Source of the DNA: Bacillota bacterium
GTDB lineage: Bacteria; Bacillota; Clostridia; Lachnospirales; Lachnospiraceae
DNA length: 44,639 nt
Direction of reading: 5' to 3'
Assembly: GCA_023392995.1 (NCBI GenBank)
Contig: JAEWMZ010000383.1
Location: 1-44,639 of the forward strand
Below are positions 1-8,360 of the stretch, one piece after another (position 1 is the stretch's first letter; each line of letters opens with the position of its first letter). The notes beneath the pieces are model-generated. The model was not told the origin of the DNA. It did no database searches and saw only the letters and a program-made list of their open reading frames with translations. Made by a program: the position numbers and the translations under genes.

Positions 1-1788
1 CTACATTCTCAGATAACGCCAAAGCGTAGTGCGGCTGATTTGCAGCTGCTTTGCGGTCAGGCTTTGGTTGCCATGATTGTAGGCCACCGCTTTTTTTATA
101 ATATCTCTTGTGATCTCCTCCAGAGGCCGTTCCAGGTTCATGGAAGCGTCCAGTAAGGTTTCATAGGAACTGTTAATGGAGGAACGCTCCTTATCCAGAA
201 GCATAGCCACAGAGTTACTGGTAATGTAAGGTGTAACGGCCAGTACCGCCAGCTCTCTCGTCAGACGTTTAAACTGGGTGTAATTCTGCGGCCAGTCATA
301 GTGCATCAGCATTTCCATAGCCTTGGGTTCAAAGCCTGTAAGCTGCTTACCCAGAGCTACATTTAATGTAGACAGATAGATGCTGGACAGCGTAGGAAGC
401 TCCTGAATCCGGTCTCTTAAGGGAGGCAGGCAGATAGTCAGGCAGGAAAGGCGCTTGACAAAGATCTGCCCTTCCGGAGGAAGCAGGAAATCCTTTTGGC
501 TGACGCAGGAGAAAATCAGTCGGTTCCGTCGGTGAAGGTTGGTATCAATGATTAAGGAAAGTAGCTGATGGTTTCGTTCTGGTTCCAAAGCATCGATGCT
601 CTTAAAATAAATGGTGTTGTTACTGTCGTTAAAGGGCGAATTATAGTGATTGGTCAGGTAAAACCAGCCCTTGTCCGTTAACTGGCTGCAGTCAATGGTC
701 ACCAGAGGATTCATCTGAATGGGACTCTGGGTATAGAGCACCTGAGCAATCTGTTCCTTACCTGTGCCGTTCTCTCCGGTGATCATGACGGGAAAGGAGC
801 TCTGGCTGATCTGGTCAATGGAGTCGGCAAGATCACCCATTGCACCGGTAATGGTATAAAAGCTATTGAAGATTTGCTCCTGAGCCTCCTTTTTGTTGGA
901 AAAACGGATGCCGTACTTACCGGGAGTAATGGGGATTTTTGAGTCGGTAAAATAGAAGACCCCGTATTGCTGTCCCTCATAAGCTAGCATACAGCCAGTG
1001 ATAGAAAAAAGGGTTCCCTCAATATTTTGAAATATTTTATGACTATCCATGGAGCGCACATTGGGAAGCTCCCGCCGGAGAATGTCATAAACCTGAGTTT
1101 CATTCTTTCTGTCCCAGGTGGAGAGATAGACATTCTCTTCCGGATCAAATATGACTGTATAATTCCCTGAATTCTTTAGCACTTCTCTTAAAAATAGATT
1201 TTCCTGGCGCATTTTCATATGGCCGGTACTGATTTTTACTGCCTGGTTGAAGGCATCCTCAATACTTTCTGCTCCGGAGGTAATAAGGATGGCATTGAGC
1301 CCCAGAAGCTTAGCCTCTGTGTAGGAGATCATATCGCAGACCACCATATGATAACCCTGTTGTTTCAGATTCGTTAGAAGGGGGCGTACTTCTTCAGCTG
1401 AATGGATCGTGAAGATATCCACCTGATATTGCAATAGATTACAGAGCAGATGGGCATTGCTGGTTATATTGGAAAAACCCAGAATTGCATAGCGCTCCTG
1501 ATAATTCTCCGCCAGCTTAATGGCTCGGAGAATGTCATAGACGGAGAGAGTAATCTCCACTACAGGAATCTCTGTTACCGCTTCAATCAACTGGGCGGTT
1601 CCACCCCTGGATATAATGGCATCGTAATTCTCATCGACGTGTCGTTGTACCAGCTCTTTGCCATAGGTCAAATCTCCCACATATACATCCAATTCCAGAT
1701 CAGTTCTGTTTTTAGCCAGCCGCTCGATAGCGGCTTTCATGGCTTCATAAGGAGCCACTCCCAAGACCTTTATCTTACCATTCTCCAT
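1..1788 (-). CDS. PrpR-type transcriptional regulator with degenerate AAA+ core
   Basis: A 595-residue protein, complete to its stop at the window edge. Residues about 5-190 resemble the PrpR N-terminal sensor domain, about 205-300 look PAS-like, 313-530 form an AAA+ domain like sigma-54 activators, and 550-595 form a Fis-type helix-turn-helix. Walker A is intact (GENGTGKE, 338-345) and the PPLRDR arginine-finger region is recognisable. However, the GAFTGA sigma-54 contact loop is absent (378-392 instead reads like NHYNSPFNDS) and the Walker B strand is FKSID rather than LFLDE. It therefore probably does not drive sigma-54 open-complex formation and may act as an ordinary DNA-binding regulator. 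It is divergent from the acid-sugar operon starting at 2200 and is the obvious regulator of it. A GAGAGG ribosome site five bases upstream supports the ATG. The family assignment is firm; the ligand is unknown. Confidence 0.88.
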   Translation of the reverse strand: MENGKIKVLGVAPYEAMKAAIERLAKNRTDLELDVYVGDLTYGKELVQRHVDENYDAIISRGGTAQLIEAVTEIPVVEITLSVYDILRAIKLAENYQERYAILGFSNITSNAHLLCNLLQYQVDIFTIHSAEEVRPLLTNLKQQGYHMVVCDMISYTEAKLLGLNAILITSGAESIEDAFNQAVKISTGHMKMRQENLFLREVLKNSGNYTVIFDPEENVYLSTWDRKNETQVYDILRRELPNVRSMDSHKIFQNIEGTLFSITGCMLAYEGQQYGVFYFTDSKIPITPGKYGIRFSNKKEAQEQIFNSFYTITGAMGDLADSIDQISQSSFPVMITGENGTGKEQIAQVLYTQSPIQMNPLVTIDCSQLTDKGWFYLTNHYNSPFNDSNNTIYFKSIDALEPERNHQLLSLIIDTNLHRRNRLIFSCVSQKDFLLPPEGQIFVKRLSCLTICLPPLRDRIQELPTLSSIYLSTLNVALGKQLTGFEPKAMEMLMHYDWPQNYTQFKRLTRELAVLAVTPYITSNSVAMLLDKERSSINSSYETLLDASMNLERPLEEITRDIIKKAVAYNHGNQSLTAKQLQISRTTLWRYLRM

Positions 1789-1895
1789 AAAAACCTCTCT
1801 TTCTTACTTAGGGCTTGTCTGAAATCTATTGTACTGTTCTGAACGCCCAATCTGTGGTAAGCAGCATTGCAATTTCGGGAAATTACAACCTACTA

Positions 1896-1963
1896 GCACC
1901 TAAAATCCTGCTTTGTCTGCCATGAAGCGAAGCATTCAGCCCGGTACAAGCAGGTTTAGGCAC
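1896..1963. repeat. Imperfect inverted repeat in the divergent intergenic region
   Basis: The left arm (GCACCTAAAATCCTGCTTTGT region, from 1896) pairs with the right arm ending in GCAGGTTTAGGCAC near 1963, apart from bulges. The loop holds GAAGCGAAGC and CAGCCCGG words that resemble the core of the miniature elements elsewhere in this window. It lies just upstream of the regulator gene and may be a decayed repeat or a leader structure of that gene. Confidence 0.5.
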
Positions 1964-2033
1964 ACCCAAAGTTAAGGGAAAAAATGCTTATTATAATTAT
2001 TATGTGTTCTATTTAGTAACAGTGTACTAAAAA

Positions 2034-2080
2034 TGGACATAAAATTCAATATAAATATCATTATGTTCTAAAATTGGACA
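2034..2080. promoter_or_regulatory. Candidate operator: two TGGACA boxes 41 bp apart
   Basis: TGGACA occurs at 2034-2039 and 2075-2080 in similar A-rich contexts (AAAATGGACAT and AAATTGGACAAAA), each preceded by a TGTTCTA word. The 41-bp spacing is close to four helical turns, and the second box lies just upstream of the operon promoter. This is a plausible site for the divergent PrpR-type regulator. No binding evidence is available from sequence alone. Confidence 0.3.
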
Positions 2081-2095
2081 AAATATGACCGCAAG

Positions 2096-2126
2096 TTGAT
2101 TGTTTTTTAATATAAATCCCTATAAT
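2096..2126 (+). promoter_or_regulatory. Candidate promoter of the acid-sugar operon
   Basis: TTGATT (2096-2101) and TATAAT (2121-2126) are separated by 19 bp, slightly long for a sigma-A promoter; TTGTTT at 2100-2105 gives a 15-bp alternative. No -24/-12 sigma-54 pattern (GG-N10-GC) was found between the two divergent genes, in agreement with the regulator lacking GAFTGA. Confidence 0.4.
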
Positions 2127-2199
2127 ATAATAAATGAGCAAAAGAAAAGATGATAAAAAGTAAGAATTGTTTACATAATGAATATAAGGCGGTGAATAA

Positions 2200-3480
2200 A
2201 TGGTAACTCTGTTGATTATTGCTGATGACTTTACAGGAGCTCTGGATACCGGGGTTCAGTTTGCTGCAAGCGGAGCAAATACCAGAGTGGTGACCAGTAC
2301 AAATTATGACTTTAGCCAAGTGGATCAGGAAGTTCAGGTTCTGGTAATGGATGCGGAAACAAGGCACCTGAGCTCTAGAGAGGCTTATGATATTGTATAT
2401 GATATTACCAAAAAGGCTGTTGCGCAGAATATACCCTTTCTTTATAAAAAAACAGATTCTGCGTTAAGAGGAAATATCGGCAGTGAACTGACTGCCATGC
2501 TGGAGGCCACAGGAGAAGATTCCCTTTCCTTTCTTCCCGCTTTTCCGAAGATGAAGCGCTGGACAAAAGAAGGAATTCATTATATCGAGGGTGTTCCGGT
2601 GAATGAAAGCGTGTTTGGAAAAGACCCCTTCGAGCCGGTGACATGTTCTTATATTCCTAAGATAATCGGAGCCCAGAGTCAAGTCAAGGTTATCGTAAAA
2701 GCCTCCGGAAATTATGAAGTTACGGGAACCAAGGTAGAAGAAGAACTGCAGGAACCGGAACTTCTGGTATGGGATGCAGATACGGATGAAGAACTGGAAG
2801 CGGCCGGGCAATATCTTAGCGAAATGGGGAGGATGCGCCTTACAGCAGGGTGTGCCGGTTTTGCTGCTGTACTGCCGGGACTGTTGGGGCTTAAGAGCGA
2901 GAGAAGTCAGGAGATTCAGTTAGATCCGAAGCTTTTGGTGATATGTGGCAGTGTGAATCCGATTACAGCAGTTCAGCTAGATTATGCAGAAGCGAATGGT
3001 TTTTTAAGAATCCGCTTAAAGCCTGAGGAACGGCTGGAACTGGATTTCTGGAATAGCTCCCAGGGCCGCGAAAAGCTAACAAGCTGGAAGGAACTATTGG
3101 AGCGGCATTCCGGTGTGATACTAGACAGCAATGATTTGCCAGGGCGGGAGGACACGAAGGCCTATGCAAAAGCCCATAGGTTGAATCTAGAGGAGATTCG
3201 GTTACGAATTGCTGCCTCTTATGGTTATATATTGAAATATCTTTTGGAAAACGGGCTGGAAAGTACCCTTATGATTACCGGCGGAGATACACTGCTAGGC
3301 TGTATGGAGCAGTTGGGAGTAAGCGCAATGGAGCCGGTCTGTGAGCTGGCACCGGGGACGGTATTATCCGAGTTTTTCCTTGGACAGAAAAAGCATCAGG
3401 TGATATCAAAATCAGGAGGTTTTGGTCAGGAGACACTGCTGATTGAGTTAAAGAATAAAATTTCAAACATAATAAAATAG
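2200..3480 (+). CDS. Four-carbon acid sugar kinase family protein (DUF1537)
   Basis: A 426-residue soluble protein beginning with the family hallmark DDFTGA (residues 9-14) and ending with the nucleotide-binding domain motifs ITGGDTL and SKSGGFG. DUF1537 proteins such as DtnK, DenK and OtnK phosphorylate D-threonate, D-erythronate or 3-oxo-tetronate at O4. The presence of a PdxA2-like dehydrogenase five genes downstream matches the known kinase plus dehydrogenase pair that turns a 4-phospho-tetronate into DHAP and CO2. AAGGCGGTG six bases upstream supports the ATG. It is the first gene of the operon transcribed away from the PrpR-like regulator. Kinase family is near certain; the exact acid sugar (D-threonate, D-erythronate or another) cannot be read from the sequence. 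Confidence 0.9.
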   Translation: MVTLLIIADDFTGALDTGVQFAASGANTRVVTSTNYDFSQVDQEVQVLVMDAETRHLSSREAYDIVYDITKKAVAQNIPFLYKKTDSALRGNIGSELTAMLEATGEDSLSFLPAFPKMKRWTKEGIHYIEGVPVNESVFGKDPFEPVTCSYIPKIIGAQSQVKVIVKASGNYEVTGTKVEEELQEPELLVWDADTDEELEAAGQYLSEMGRMRLTAGCAGFAAVLPGLLGLKSERSQEIQLDPKLLVICGSVNPITAVQLDYAEANGFLRIRLKPEERLELDFWNSSQGREKLTSWKELLERHSGVILDSNDLPGREDTKAYAKAHRLNLEEIRLRIAASYGYILKYLLENGLESTLMITGGDTLLGCMEQLGVSAMEPVCELAPGTVLSEFFLGQKKHQVISKSGGFGQETLLIELKNKISNIIK

Positions 3481-3523
3481 GATACTTAAATTTTAATCAA
3501 ATAGAGATCAGGAGGACAACAAC

Positions 3524-4684
3524 ATGCAATATGCAAAGCTACAGGAATTGACCTGGGATGGTACAATCTACCAGAATGGAGATATGGGAACGTTGGAGGC
3601 TCTTTTACCAACCGGCGGATATCCTACGGCTCATTCCCCGGCAATGCTGGAACTGCCGAGCGGTGATCTGCTGTGCTGCTGGTTCGCAGGAACCTATGAG
3701 GGCAGTGCGGATATTCATATCGTTTGTTCTATCCTGCCTAAGGATGGAGCGAAGTGGCTGCCACCGGTGGAGATCTCAAGTGATCCTACTCGCAGTGAAC
3801 AGAATCCTTCCTTGTTTTACGGACCTGATCAGGCGGTATGGGCTATGTACACAGCTCAATTAGACCGGCAGGAAGGCAAGGACAACATGCAGTATACAGC
3901 GGTAGTCCGGTGCCAGAAGAGTACTGACGGCGGCAAGACCTGGGGAGCCTATGAGACGATTTTTCCGGAGGAGGGAACCTTTTGCCGTCAGCCAATTCAG
4001 ATTCTTTCAAACGGACGCTGGATTTTTTCAAACTGGCTCTGCACAGATTCGGTGGACGGGCTGTCGGGTGATCCCACTGCGTTTCGTATCTCAGATGACG
4101 AGGGTAAGACCTGGAGAATGGTTATGATGCCAAAAAGCAATGGTCATGTTCATGCGAATGTAGTTGAGTTAGAGAATGGACATCTGGTGGCATTTATGCG
4201 AAACCGCGAGGCTTACCGCATTCACCGCAGCGAATCCTTTGACTGGGGTGATACCTGGAGTGAGCCGGCACCTACACCGCTGCCCAATAATAATTCCAGC
4301 ATCAGTGCACTACGGTTACAGAGCGGGCGCATCGCCATTGCCTATAATCCTACCTGCGCACCGGAACATCAGCCTGGCAAGGCTGCCTGGCCGGGACTTC
4401 GATGCCCGGTGGCAGTAGCGCTGTCAGAGGACGGTGGTCTGACCTTCCCTTTGATTCGTTGGATGGAGCGAGGCGAGGGCTTTATGGGGGATGAAAATAA
4501 GACCAACAATCGTCAGTATGAGTATCCATATCTGATGCAATCCCTTGATGGAGCACTGCATTTGACCTATGCTTCTCACACCAGGCAGGGAGTGAAGTAT
4601 GTGCGCTTTACGGAACAAGACATTCTGGGAGAGAAGAGAGAACGGATGGGACTCTATAATCCAACCGCTGCTCAGTGTCATTAA
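3524..4684 (+). CDS. Cytosolic BNR/sialidase-fold protein
   Basis: A 386-residue protein with a six-bladed sialidase-like beta-propeller (BNR_2 type). Four Asp-box signatures are visible: STDGGKTW, SDDEGKTW, SFDWGDTW and SEDGGLTF. There is no signal peptide or membrane segment, so it should act inside the cell. The N-terminal stretch with SPAMLELPSGDLLCCWFAGT is typical of the putative exo-sialidase family found beside DapA-type aldolases. It sits between the kinase and the alcohol dehydrogenase, 43 bp after the kinase, with AGGAGG before its ATG. The fold is clear, but true sialidase activity is doubtful; it may hydrolyse or otherwise process the imported acid-sugar substrate. Confidence 0.8.
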   Translation: MQYAKLQELTWDGTIYQNGDMGTLEALLPTGGYPTAHSPAMLELPSGDLLCCWFAGTYEGSADIHIVCSILPKDGAKWLPPVEISSDPTRSEQNPSLFYGPDQAVWAMYTAQLDRQEGKDNMQYTAVVRCQKSTDGGKTWGAYETIFPEEGTFCRQPIQILSNGRWIFSNWLCTDSVDGLSGDPTAFRISDDEGKTWRMVMMPKSNGHVHANVVELENGHLVAFMRNREAYRIHRSESFDWGDTWSEPAPTPLPNNNSSISALRLQSGRIAIAYNPTCAPEHQPGKAAWPGLRCPVAVALSEDGGLTFPLIRWMERGEGFMGDENKTNNRQYEYPYLMQSLDGALHLTYASHTRQGVKYVRFTEQDILGEKRERMGLYNPTAAQCH

Positions 4685-4805
4685 GAGAAGGTCAGGAAAC
4701 CTCAATACCTGGAAGGATGCTTTGTAATTATGGGGATCAAAAGAAACAGGAGTTGTTTGTACTGATAGCAGCTCAGAGTCGTTTAGAATAGAGAGGTGCA
4801 AAGAT

Positions 4806-5975
4806 ATGCTTACACAATATAATCTAAAAATGCCCCATGCGGTATATGGCGGCGAAAATGCAATCAATAATATAACAACAATTATTACAAGTATACAGGC
4901 AAAAAAGGTAGCTGTGTTCACGGATAAAGGAATTATAGCCACCGGACTGTTTGGGCTGACCGAAGAGGCAGTGAAGGCCTCCGGCGCAGACTACTATGTG
5001 TTAGATGAGCTTCCCCCGGAACCCTCCTATATGGCGGTGCAAAGTCTGGTGGATCAGTTTAAGAAAAGCGGCGCAGATCTGATTGTTGCCTGCGGCGGCG
5101 GTTCTGTAATGGATGCAGCAAAGCTGGCGAGTATCTTAGTAACCGACGAGTATGGCGTAAAAGAATTGCTTGATAATCCGGGCAGGGCGGTGAAATGTGT
5201 ACCAATTGTATTGATTCCGACTACAGCCGGCACCGGAGCTGAGGTTACGCCAAACGCCATAGTTGCCGTACCGGAAAAAGAGTTAAAAGTTGGTATTGTC
5301 AATGAGAATATGATTGCAGATTATGTCATACTGGATGCCAGAATGATCAAAAATCTGCCGCGAAAGATAGCAGCAGCTACGGGTGTGGATGCATTGGCGC
5401 ATTGCATCGAATGCTACACCAGCAAGAAAGCGAATCCCTTCAGTGATATGTATGCCTTAGAAGGCTTGGATTTAATCTTAAATAATATTGAAAAAGCCTG
5501 TGACGACCCGGAGGCGATGGAAGAGAAGAATCGAATGCAGATGGCAGCCTATTACGGCGGACTTGCAATCACCGCTTCCGGAACAACAGCGGTACATGCG
5601 CTCAGTTATCCGCTGGGAGGTAAGTATCATATTGCACATGGAGTTGCCAATGCGATTCTTTTGGCACCGGTAATGCGATTTAACAGCGAAGACTGTGCTG
5701 TTCAGGAGCGGCTTGCAACCGCTTATCATCGCTGCTGCCATGATGAGATAAAAACCTGTAAAACGGTGGAAGAAAAAAGCGCCTGGGTGATTGAGCGCTT
5801 AGAAGCAATTGTAAAGCATCTGGATATTCCTACTAGCTTGAAGGAGTTTGGTGTTCCGATCGAAGACCTGGATGTATTAGTTGAAGCTGGAATGCAGGTT
5901 CAGCGCTTACTGGTAAACAATATGAGGGAGATTACACCTGAGATTGCACGAGAGCTGTATCGGAAGATAATGTAA
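4806..5975 (+). CDS. Iron-containing alcohol dehydrogenase
   Basis: A 389-residue group III (Fe-ADH) enzyme. It has the NAD(P)-binding GGGSVMD motif (97-103), the PTTAGTGAEVT segment, and all four metal ligands in family spacing: Asp195, His199, His264 and His278. Such enzymes interconvert alcohols and aldehydes or ketones with NAD(P)H and Fe2+, as in lactaldehyde or 1,3-propanediol metabolism. In this operon it could reduce an aldehyde released by the neighbouring DapA-family aldolase, or oxidise a hydroxy acid. GAGAGGTG precedes the ATG. It follows the sialidase-like gene by about 120 bp and precedes the aldolase by 25 bp. Family certain, substrate unknown. Confidence 0.9.
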   Translation: MLTQYNLKMPHAVYGGENAINNITTIITSIQAKKVAVFTDKGIIATGLFGLTEEAVKASGADYYVLDELPPEPSYMAVQSLVDQFKKSGADLIVACGGGSVMDAAKLASILVTDEYGVKELLDNPGRAVKCVPIVLIPTTAGTGAEVTPNAIVAVPEKELKVGIVNENMIADYVILDARMIKNLPRKIAAATGVDALAHCIECYTSKKANPFSDMYALEGLDLILNNIEKACDDPEAMEEKNRMQMAAYYGGLAITASGTTAVHALSYPLGGKYHIAHGVANAILLAPVMRFNSEDCAVQERLATAYHRCCHDEIKTCKTVEEKSAWVIERLEAIVKHLDIPTSLKEFGVPIEDLDVLVEAGMQVQRLLVNNMREITPEIARELYRKIM

Positions 5976-6000
5976 TTCATACTGAACAGGAGAGAACACA

Positions 6001-6909
6001 ATGAAAGCAGTAGAAATTAAGGGAATAATCCCGGCGATCATTACGCCCATGAATGACGATGAGAGTATTAATGTTGCCGAATTACGTAATCAAGTGAAAC
6101 GCCAGATCGAAGGCGGTGTACATGCCTTATTCTGTTTTGGCACAAACGGAGAGGGATATATCTTAAACGCAAAAGAAAAGGAATTGGTGCTTCGTACTGT
6201 AGTGGAGGAATGCAATGGACGTATCCCAATTTACGCCAGTACCGGCTGCATCTCTACCAAGGAGACAATCGAGCAAAGCAGGATGGCGATGCAGGTTGGT
6301 GCAGACGTTGTATCAATTATTACGCCGAGCTTTGCAGCAGCCAGTCAGAATGAGTTGTATGAGCACTATAAGGCAGTGGCAGCGGCAGTGGATATGCCGA
6401 TTGTACTATATAACATTCCTGCCCGTACCGGCAATGCAATTGCTGCTTCCACAATAGGGCGTCTTGCACAGATTGAGAATATTGTAGGTGCAAAGGATTC
6501 TTCCGGTAACTTTACCAATATTTTAGAATACATCGAAGCTGGAAAACAGAAGCAAAACGGCAAATTTGCAACACTTTCCGGCAATGATCAGCTTATTATC
6601 TGGAGTTTACTGGCTGGAGGTACCGGAGGGATCGCAGGTTGTGCGAATGTATATCCCCGTGTTATGGCTTCCATTTATGATCTGTTCCAGGAAGGAAAGA
6701 TAGAAGAAGCGAAAGTAGCCAATGCAAGCATAACCTCCTTCCGTGCCTGCTTTAAATATGGTAATCCGAACACCATTGTGAAGACAGCAGTTGCACTTTT
6801 GGGACATAACGTAGGAAAGTGCCGTGCACCCTTTAATCAGGTACCAGAGGAAGGAATTGAAGCTATAAAGAAGGTTTTGGCAGAAAATGCTGCAAAGGGT
6901 ATGTGTTGA
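6001..6909 (+). CDS. DapA/NAL-family pyruvate-dependent aldolase or synthase
   Basis: A 302-residue TIM-barrel protein of the dihydrodipicolinate synthase/N-acetylneuraminate lyase superfamily. The Schiff-base lysine is Lys165 in GAKDSSG, the catalytic tyrosine is Tyr137 in LYNIPART, and the substrate carboxylate loop reads GTNGE (47-51), where DapA has GTTGE. In a catabolic operon without lysine genes it is more likely an aldolase that cleaves a 2-keto-3-deoxy acid to pyruvate and an aldehyde than a biosynthetic DapA. An AGGAGAG site precedes the ATG. A miniature inverted-repeat element is inserted immediately after its TGA stop, separating it from the PdxA2 gene. Superfamily certain; reaction inferred from context. 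Confidence 0.87.
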   Translation: MKAVEIKGIIPAIITPMNDDESINVAELRNQVKRQIEGGVHALFCFGTNGEGYILNAKEKELVLRTVVEECNGRIPIYASTGCISTKETIEQSRMAMQVGADVVSIITPSFAAASQNELYEHYKAVAAAVDMPIVLYNIPARTGNAIAASTIGRLAQIENIVGAKDSSGNFTNILEYIEAGKQKQNGKFATLSGNDQLIIWSLLAGGTGGIAGCANVYPRVMASIYDLFQEGKIEEAKVANASITSFRACFKYGNPNTIVKTAVALLGHNVGKCRAPFNQVPEEGIEAIKKVLAENAAKGMC

Positions 6910-6917
6910 TAGAGAAG

Positions 6918-7070
6918 GAATAAGCGATTGCGAAACGATATAGTTAATGAAATTTTTCATGCAATTGATGTAAATTCCTTCGCTACACGCTGATTCCGCG
7001 CAAGTTTCGCTCAGGAACCCACATCAATTGTATGAAAAATTGCCGCAGTTATGGAGTTTCGCAATTGCCT
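6918..7070. mobile_element. Miniature inverted-repeat element, copy E1 (subtype B)
   Basis: A 153-bp palindromic element. The left end GCGATTGCGAAAC and the right end GTTTCGCAATTGC are inverted, and the inner arms ATTTTTCATGCAATTGATGT and ACATCAATTGTATGAAAAAT also pair. It is flanked by the direct repeat ATAGAGAAG (6909-6917 and 7071-7079), which looks like a target-site duplication. It lies inside the catabolic operon between the aldolase and PdxA2 genes and would form a long hairpin in the mRNA. Confidence 0.8.
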
Positions 7071-7101
7071 ATAGAGAAGTAAAGTAGAAGGGAGGAGAGA
7101 A

Positions 7102-8169
7102 ATGATGAAGAAACCAATTGTCGGAATTACAATGGGTGATCCGGCAGGCAATGGGCCGGAAATAACGATAAAAGCTTTGGGTCATGAGGATGTGTATGAG
7201 CGCTGTCATCCAATTGTAGTAGGAGATGCTAAGATACTGGAACAAGCCGCCCGGTTTGTGGGACGGACAGATATCAAGATTCACGTGTGTGAAAGGGTCG
7301 CTGACGCAGCTTTTTCCTTTGGCACAGTAGATGTATTGCATTTGCCCTTGGTCGAGGATGTGAACCGCTTTGAAATTGGTAAGGTAAGTGTTGAAGGTGG
7401 AAATGCAGCCTTTCAATGTGTGAAAAAAGTAATCGAACTGGCACTCGCTGGTGAAATTGATGCTACCTGTACGAATGCATTAAATAAAGAAGCGATGAAT
7501 ATGGCATTAGAGCATTACAAGGGCGAGAAATCAGATGGTCATACTCATTTCGACGGGCACACAGAAATCTATGCAACATATACCAAGACAAAAAAATATA
7601 CGATGATGCTGGCTCATCATGATTTGAGAGTAGTGCATATTTCGACTCATGTTTCTTTAAGAGAAGCCTGTGAGCGTGTGAAGAAAGCACGTGTATTAGA
7701 GGTAATCGAAATTGCTGATAAAGCTTGCAAAGATATGGGAATTGCAAACCCGAAGGTTGCTGTAGCAGGTTTAAATCCACACTGTGGGGAGAATGGGCTT
7801 TTCGGAACAGAAGAGCTTGAGGAAATTAAGCCTGCGATTGAGGAAGCGAAGCTACAGGGCATAAATGTCATTGGGCCAATTCCGCCGGACAGTGTGTTTA
7901 GTGAAGCCCTGGGAGGCTGGTATGACATTGTAGTATGTATGTACCATGATCAGGGACACATACCGCTTAAAACTGTCGGCTTTGTATATGACAGGGAAAA
8001 GCAGGCCTGGAAGTCTGTAGAAGGAGTCAATGTTACCCTGGGCTTACCAATCATCCGCACAAGTGTTGACCATGGAACCGGATTTGCACTTGCAGGAAAA
8101 GGTACCAGCAATGAAATGAGCCTTGTGAATGCAGTTAACTATGCTGTGTTAATGACAAAAAGGAATTAA
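7102..8169 (+). CDS. pdxA2: PdxA2-type 4-phospho-tetronate dehydrogenase
   Basis: A 355-residue NAD-dependent decarboxylating dehydrogenase of the PdxA family. The three metal-binding histidines fall in their family motifs: His153 (GHTEIYA), His227 (AGLNPHCGENG) and His282 (MYHDQGH). PdxA makes pyridoxine precursors, but PdxA2 paralogues paired with DUF1537 kinases oxidise D-threonate 4-phosphate or D-erythronate 4-phosphate to a 3-keto acid that decarboxylates to DHAP. The kinase at 2200 and the absence of other vitamin B6 genes support the PdxA2 role. GGGAGGAG lies upstream of an ATGATG start; either ATG is possible. Element E1 lies before it and E2 directly after it, and its TAA stop is part of the E2 flanking repeat. 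Confidence 0.88.
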   Translation: MMKKPIVGITMGDPAGNGPEITIKALGHEDVYERCHPIVVGDAKILEQAARFVGRTDIKIHVCERVADAAFSFGTVDVLHLPLVEDVNRFEIGKVSVEGGNAAFQCVKKVIELALAGEIDATCTNALNKEAMNMALEHYKGEKSDGHTHFDGHTEIYATYTKTKKYTMMLAHHDLRVVHISTHVSLREACERVKKARVLEVIEIADKACKDMGIANPKVAVAGLNPHCGENGLFGTEELEEIKPAIEEAKLQGINVIGPIPPDSVFSEALGGWYDIVVCMYHDQGHIPLKTVGFVYDREKQAWKSVEGVNVTLGLPIIRTSVDHGTGFALAGKGTSNEMSLVNAVNYAVLMTKRN

Positions 8170-8171
8170 GT

Positions 8172-8326
8172 ATTTAGGCAATTGCGAAACGATATAATTT
8201 TTGCAATTGTATACACATCAGATACTATTTCTTCGCTCCAACGCTTCCTTCGGGCTTAGCTTCCACTTCGAAACAGTGTCTGCTGTGTATACAATAGCTT
8301 CAGTTAATGATTTTCGCAAATACCTA
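8172..8326. mobile_element. Miniature inverted-repeat element, copy E2 (subtype A)
   Basis: A 155-bp palindrome beginning TTTAGGCAATTGCGAAAC and ending in the inverse, with inner arms containing CAATTGTATACACA and TGTGTATACAAT. The core carries CTTCGCTCCAACGCTTCC and GGGCTTAGCTTCC. It is flanked by the direct repeat AATTAAGT (8164-8171 and 8327-8334). It separates the PdxA2 and esterase genes in the catabolic operon. Confidence 0.82.
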
Positions 8327-8360
8327 AATTAAGTGTTAGCAAAAAGGAGGTTTATGAAAA

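Noticed and set aside
1450..1842. 130-residue plus-strand frame opposite the regulator
   Set aside because: It is a shadow of the PrpR-like gene; the composition is not protein-like.
1789..2199. Sigma-54 promoter for the acid-sugar operon
   Set aside because: No GG-N10-GC arrangement fits; the regulator also lacks the sigma-54 contact loop.
4424..4942. 172-residue minus-strand frame opposite the sialidase-like and alcohol dehydrogenase genes
   Set aside because: It lies across two well-supported genes on the other strand and has no recognisable domain or ribosome site.
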